Source: Oligoflexia bacterium (lineage in GTDB: Bacteria > Bdellovibrionota > UBA1018). Taken from it: DNA of 9,580 nt. The stretch covers positions 1-9,580 of the forward strand of contig CAIOHW010000130.1 of NCBI GenBank assembly GCA_903858195.1. Direction: 5' to 3'. Shown here piece by piece: positions 7,046 to 9,580 of this stretch. Both the position numbers and the translations under genes were made by a program. The notes below the pieces were generated by a model. The model ran no database searches and was not told the DNA's origin. It saw only the letters and a program-made list of their open reading frames with translations. The first letter of the stretch is position 1; each line of letters begins with the position of its first letter.

Positions 7046-8009
7046 TCTAAACCGCAGCGCCAAGGAATTCCTGCCCAATCTCCTGGTGGCGTGGAGTGCC
7101 ATGGTTTTGGCGATTCCGGCGGCAGCTCAGTTTCCCGTGCCGGGAGATGAAGAGCGCCTGGTGATCCTGAGGGCGCGTTCCACGCGCAATCCGTACGACC
7201 TTGTGCTTGCCGACGAACTGGCGCAGCACCTTTTTGGGATGGGACGACGCGAAGAGGCCTCGCTCCTCCTGCAGGGGGCCCACGACATGGCCCGCTCTGC
7301 TGCACAAAAGAAGAGTCTCCAGGCGAGGATTCGTGTGGTGGCCAGGAGCTTTCAGGGCACCGAATCCAGCAAGGAGTACCAGGCTGGCGTGAGCGCACTT
7401 GCGTCCGGAAAAGCTGAGGCCGCGGAACAGCGCTTCTCTCGAGTATTGGCAGTCGAGGCCAACCACTTTGATGTTCTGGTTCGCAGGGGCCAGGCGAGGT
7501 GGCTGCGGGGGAGTGTGGACGGAGCTTTCGAGGACTTCAGCCAAGCGAGGCGTGTGCACCCCTATGAGCCTGAGCTCCAGCTCTGGCTGGGGCTTGCGCA
7601 TCTCTGGAGGGGAGAGCGCAGGCAGGGCATCGTCGCCATCCAGGAGGCCCTGAGGCAGGGAGACGCCGAGGCGAGGCGCCAGCCGTTTTGGAGGGCCGCT
7701 TTGATCCTATCGCAATGGGAGTCGGGAAGGAGCATCGACCAGCTTTCCGGACTGCGAGAGCTTGTGCAGTCGGGCCAGGCCCCGAGCTGGCTGCTGGAAG
7801 AAATGTTGCGAGGCCCCGTGACCGAGTTCTCTCCCATTTTCACGGCACGGCAGGCTCTGGAGCGGCGGCCCGAGGGGAGCCTGGAGACCGACGGATTGAG
7901 CGGCATTGCCTTGCAGATCTGGCAGCCGGAACGGATCGTTCAGCGCCTCAAGGAGCTCGACCTCGTGGGGGCTCGCCACGAGCCCCCCGCCCTTAAGTCG
8001 ACGCCATGA
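7032..8009 (+). CDS. Uncharacterised exported TPR-like protein
   Basis: The product has 325 residues from the ATG at 7032, which is preceded at seven bases by AGGGG (7020-7024). A TTG six bases further upstream is less likely. The N-terminus (Arg8, Lys11, hydrophobic 14-30, AAA-Q) looks like a cleavable signal peptide, placing the protein in the periplasm or at the outer membrane. Helical repeat segments of TPR character lie at about 57-88, 115-145, 149-178 and 182-210, with the usual small and aromatic residues (for example LWLGLAHLWRGERRQGIVAI at 184-203). The region after 215 is helical without clear repeats. TPR proteins act as scaffolds; no partner is visible. It diverges from the barrel-like gene with overlapping start codons, suggesting a shared envelope role, which is inference. 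The end of the gene contains a strong inverted repeat. Confidence 0.78.
   Translation: MVATILNRSAKEFLPNLLVAWSAMVLAIPAAAQFPVPGDEERLVILRARSTRNPYDLVLADELAQHLFGMGRREEASLLLQGAHDMARSAAQKKSLQARIRVVARSFQGTESSKEYQAGVSALASGKAEAAEQRFSRVLAVEANHFDVLVRRGQARWLRGSVDGAFEDFSQARRVHPYEPELQLWLGLAHLWRGERRQGIVAIQEALRQGDAEARRQPFWRAALILSQWESGRSIDQLSGLRELVQSGQAPSWLLEEMLRGPVTEFSPIFTARQALERRPEGSLETDGLSGIALQIWQPERIVQRLKELDLVGARHEPPALKSTP
7962..7987 (+). other. Two overlapping inverted repeats at the 3' end of the TPR-like gene
   Basis: GGGGGCTCG (7967-7975) pairs perfectly with CGAGCCCCC (7979-7987) across a 3-base loop. An alternative stem pairs CTCGTGG (7962-7968) with CCACGAG (7976-7982). The two use the same bases and cannot form together. 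Both lie in coding sequence 20-45 bases before the stop. The nearest T-run (8016-8020) is about 29 bases after the stem, too far for an ordinary intrinsic terminator. Confidence 0.55.
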
Positions 8010-8091
8010 CTCGGGTTTTTCTCTGCTTGACGACCCCCGGCGCGTCAACCTAATACGGGCGCTCTTGTCGAACTGAGGGACCGGGGGGGTT
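8010..8091 (+). promoter_or_regulatory. Intergenic leader of the deoxynucleoside kinase gene with a weak promoter candidate
   Basis: This 82-base gap holds a sigma-70-like -35 box TTGACG (8027-8032), five of six to consensus. Eighteen bases on is TAATAC (8051-8056), only three of six to the -10 consensus. The -35 is also the left arm of an inverted repeat TTGACG/CGTCAA (8027-8032 and 8043-8048). CCCCCGG (8034-8040) could pair with CCGGGGG (8081-8087) just before the GTG start, but only in a transcript reading through from the TPR-like gene. Confidence 0.33.
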
Positions 8092-8754
8092 GTGGTCAGT
8101 CAGAAAATTTTTATCGCGATTGCGGGCAACATTGGGACGGGCAAGACCACCCTGACCCAGATGCTGTCGCGCCGTTTTGGCTGGACGCCTCATTTTGAGT
8201 GCGTCGCCGAGAACCCGTACCTGGCTGATTTCTATAAGGACATGGGGCGCTGGTCGTTTCCGCTCCAGGTCTTCTTCCTGAACCATCGTTTTTCCGCCCA
8301 TCAGCAGGTCACCATGGGCACGGACAGCGCCATCCAAGACCGCAGCATCTATGAGGACGCCAACATCTTTGCGCGCAACCTCTATGAGCAGGGAAATATG
8401 GAGGAGCGCGACTACCAGAATTACCTGCAGCTCTATAAGACGATGGTGGGCTTTCTCAATCCGCCCGATCTGGTGATCTACCTCAAGAAGTCGCTGCCCA
8501 AGCTCAAGGAGCGCATCACCCTGCGTGGCCGTGATTATGAGAAGGGCATTCCGGACGAGTACCTGGTGAACCTCAACCGGTACTATGATGATTGGATGCT
8601 CAATTATGATCAGGGCAAGAAGCTCATCATCCCGAGCGACGATCTGGACTTCCTGCATAACCCGAAGGATTTCGACAAGATCTGCACGATGGTCCTGAGC
8701 GCGCTCGATCAGCGCGACCTGTTTCTGGATCCCGTGCCCAACGCGACACACTAA
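8092..8754 (+). CDS. Deoxynucleoside kinase (dGK/dAK/dCK family)
   Basis: This cytosolic enzyme phosphorylates deoxynucleosides using ATP, the first step of nucleotide salvage. The 220 residues match the deoxynucleoside kinase family in length and motifs: P-loop GNIGTGKTT (12-20), substrate-site ENPYL (40-44), QDRSIYED (82-89) carrying the DRS-type motif with Asp83 and Arg84, and the LID arginines in LRGRDYEKG (144-152). The base specificity cannot be read safely from sequence. The start is GTG at 8092, because no in-frame ATG precedes the P-loop; the purine-rich GAGGGA (8075-8080) and a run of seven G (8083-8089) lie upstream. Codons such as TAT, AAT and GAT are used somewhat more freely than in neighbouring genes. 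The next gene begins 43 bases on and is probably co-transcribed and translationally linked through the hairpin described there. Confidence 0.93.
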   Translation: MVSQKIFIAIAGNIGTGKTTLTQMLSRRFGWTPHFECVAENPYLADFYKDMGRWSFPLQVFFLNHRFSAHQQVTMGTDSAIQDRSIYEDANIFARNLYEQGNMEERDYQNYLQLYKTMVGFLNPPDLVIYLKKSLPKLKERITLRGRDYEKGIPDEYLVNLNRYYDDWMLNYDQGKKLIIPSDDLDFLHNPKDFDKICTMVLSALDQRDLFLDPVPNATH

Positions 8755-8808
8755 AGTTTAGCCAAGTTCCTGCCGATGCGATTTGCGAGGAACTTCTATG
8801 GCTAAATT
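8755..8808 (+). promoter_or_regulatory. RNA hairpin sequestering the ribosome site and start codon of the LysM lipoprotein gene
   Basis: The 17 bases right after the kinase stop codon (8755-8771) are complementary to the start region of the next gene. AGTTCCT (8765-8771) pairs with AGGAACT (8788-8794), covering the AGGA ribosome site at 8788-8791. TTTAGCCA (8757-8764) pairs with TGGCTAAA (8799-8806), covering the U and G of the AUG. An A-U and a G-U pair extend the outer stem to 8755/8808. A 4-base bulge (8795-8798) and a 16-base loop (8772-8787) complete it. Ribosomes ending on the kinase would be expected to open the left arm, so coupling is the simplest reading. A thermometer or ligand-controlled switch is possible. 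Confidence 0.7.
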
Positions 8809-9580
8809 CTCGTCCTTCAGGAACCTTGCCGTCTGGGGCGTTGCCGCTTCGGTGGCATTGAATCTAACGGCCTGCTCCATGGGTCAAACCGAGGGAGAAG
8901 ATGATTCCATCGACCTTGCGGCCGGACCTGATTCGGCCGAGGTAGCTGAGACCGACGCGGCTCCGGCCGAGTCCACGGAGCTTGCCGCTGAGACCACGAC
9001 TGAGGCGGCCCCCGCTGAGGCAGTTGCTGAGGCTCCGGTTGAGGCCCCGGTTGAGGCCCCGGTTGAGGCGACGGCTGAAACGGCCCCAGAGGCCGTGGCT
9101 GAAGCAGCCCCGGTTGCCGAGGCTGCCCCCTTGGCTGAGGCTCCTCCCGTAGAAGAACCCGCAGCTCCCGCAGTCGCAAGCACGGCCGGAGGCACCTACT
9201 CGGTGCAGGTCGGCGACACCCTGATGAAGGTGGCCTTTGAGACCTATGGCGACCTCTTTTTGTGGCGAAAGATCTACGAGGCCAACCAGGCTTCGATCGC
9301 TGATCCTAATCGCGTCGAGGTGGGGACGGTCCTCACGCTTCCCACCATCGATGGCCGCGGTCCGGCCTCGATTCCTGAAGGAGGCGAGAAGTATCGGATC
9401 CAGACCGGTGACACGCTGGGTGCGATCTCGGCCAAGGTTTATGGCGACAAGTCGATGTGGCGTCGACTCTGGGATCAGAACCGCAGCTGGATCAAGGATC
9501 CGAACAAGATCTTTGCAGGGTTCTTTGTGTACTACTCACTGACCGATGAGGATCGGGCGCGCATGCCGGCCTCGCAGTAA
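8798..9580 (+). CDS. Lipoprotein with Ala/Glu/Pro linker and two LysM domains
   Basis: The product has 260 residues from the ATG at 8798, with AGGA six bases upstream; a TTG at 8783 is in frame but inferior. A lipoprotein signal ends in the lipobox LTAC with Cys26. Residues 45-128 form an acidic Ala/Glu/Pro linker with VEAP repeats, long enough to span part of the periplasm. Two LysM-like modules follow: 134-182 (YSVQVGDTL to TVLTLP) and 199-246 (YRIQTGDTL to FVYY). Each has the GDTL motif and a YGD-x-x-x-WRRL/WRKIYE helix variant. LysM binds peptidoglycan glycan chains, so this is probably a membrane-anchored, wall-binding protein. No catalytic domain is present. The gene follows the kinase gene and its start is enclosed in an RNA hairpin. 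The stop is the last codon of the window. Confidence 0.9.
   Translation: MAKFSSFRNLAVWGVAASVALNLTACSMGQTEGEDDSIDLAAGPDSAEVAETDAAPAESTELAAETTTEAAPAEAVAEAPVEAPVEAPVEATAETAPEAVAEAAPVAEAAPLAEAPPVEEPAAPAVASTAGGTYSVQVGDTLMKVAFETYGDLFLWRKIYEANQASIADPNRVEVGTVLTLPTIDGRGPASIPEGGEKYRIQTGDTLGAISAKVYGDKSMWRRLWDQNRSWIKDPNKIFAGFFVYYSLTDEDRARMPASQ
9029..9070 (+). repeat. 12-bp tandem repeat in the LysM lipoprotein linker
   Basis: Three units of GAGGC(C/T)CCGGTT (9029-9040, 9041-9052, 9053-9064) and a partial fourth (9065-9070) encode consecutive EAPV repeats in the linker. The unit is a multiple of three, so gain or loss would change linker length in frame. Confidence 0.9.

Noticed and set aside
7034..7102. 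Longer start for the barrel-like protein at 7102
   Set aside because: It would put about 40 residues before the signal-peptide core and overlap the TPR gene by about 70 bases; the starts at 7033 or 7045 give a normal signal peptide.
7967..7987. Intrinsic terminator for the TPR-like gene
   Set aside because: The stem is strong, but it is inside the coding sequence and the T-run is about 29 bases downstream, so it does not fit a standard terminator.
8050..8751. A 233-codon minus-strand open frame
   Set aside because: It is antisense to the deoxynucleoside kinase with its P-loop and other motifs. The Ile/Val/Leu-rich translation is typical of a shadow frame.
8884..9195. Minus-strand open frames across the LysM lipoprotein linker
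   Set aside because: They are Ala/Ser/Gly low-complexity translations of the repetitive GC-rich linker on the opposite strand, not genes.

Overview
The window reads as a dense, high-GC chromosomal segment from a Gram-negative bacterium. Two lipoprotein signal sequences, a protein with a C-terminal aromatic residue like that of an outer-membrane barrel, and an LptM-like lipoprotein all point to a double membrane. The combination of a DapL-route lysine cluster, EtfAB, a deoxynucleoside kinase and a LysM lipoprotein would fit a Bdellovibrionota/deltaproteobacterial-type genome. That placement is inference; no rRNA or other marker gene is present. I saw no mobile element, CRISPR array, tRNA or rRNA.

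Minus strand, positions 7033 down to 1, is one tightly packed probable operon. In order it holds an uncharacterised secreted protein with a likely C-terminal beta-barrel, a tiny LptM-type lipoprotein, lysA, dapA, dapB, an LL-diaminopimelate aminotransferase (dapL), etfB, and etfA cut off by the left edge. Gene junctions are 4-nt ATGA overlaps, zero or one-base gaps, or a 13-nt overlap; the only gap of any size (26 nt) follows the first gene. The dap genes plus lysA supply every step from aspartate semialdehyde to lysine on the DapL route except DapF epimerase, and so also make the diaminopimelate precursor of peptidoglycan. The ETF pair at the end is an electron carrier with no obvious mechanistic link to lysine synthesis.

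Plus strand, positions 7032 to 9580, holds an exported TPR-like protein of unknown function, a deoxynucleoside kinase, and a two-LysM lipoprotein with a long Ala/Glu/Pro linker. The two gene blocks diverge from a single CATG, so the opposite-strand start codons overlap.

Most of the window is ordinary metabolism. The two signals most worth a second look are (1) an RNA hairpin at 8755-8808 that would bury both the ribosome binding site and the AUG of the LysM lipoprotein gene, starting at the base after the kinase stop codon, and (2) the overlapping divergent start codons inside a perfect 14-bp palindrome at 7032-7045.
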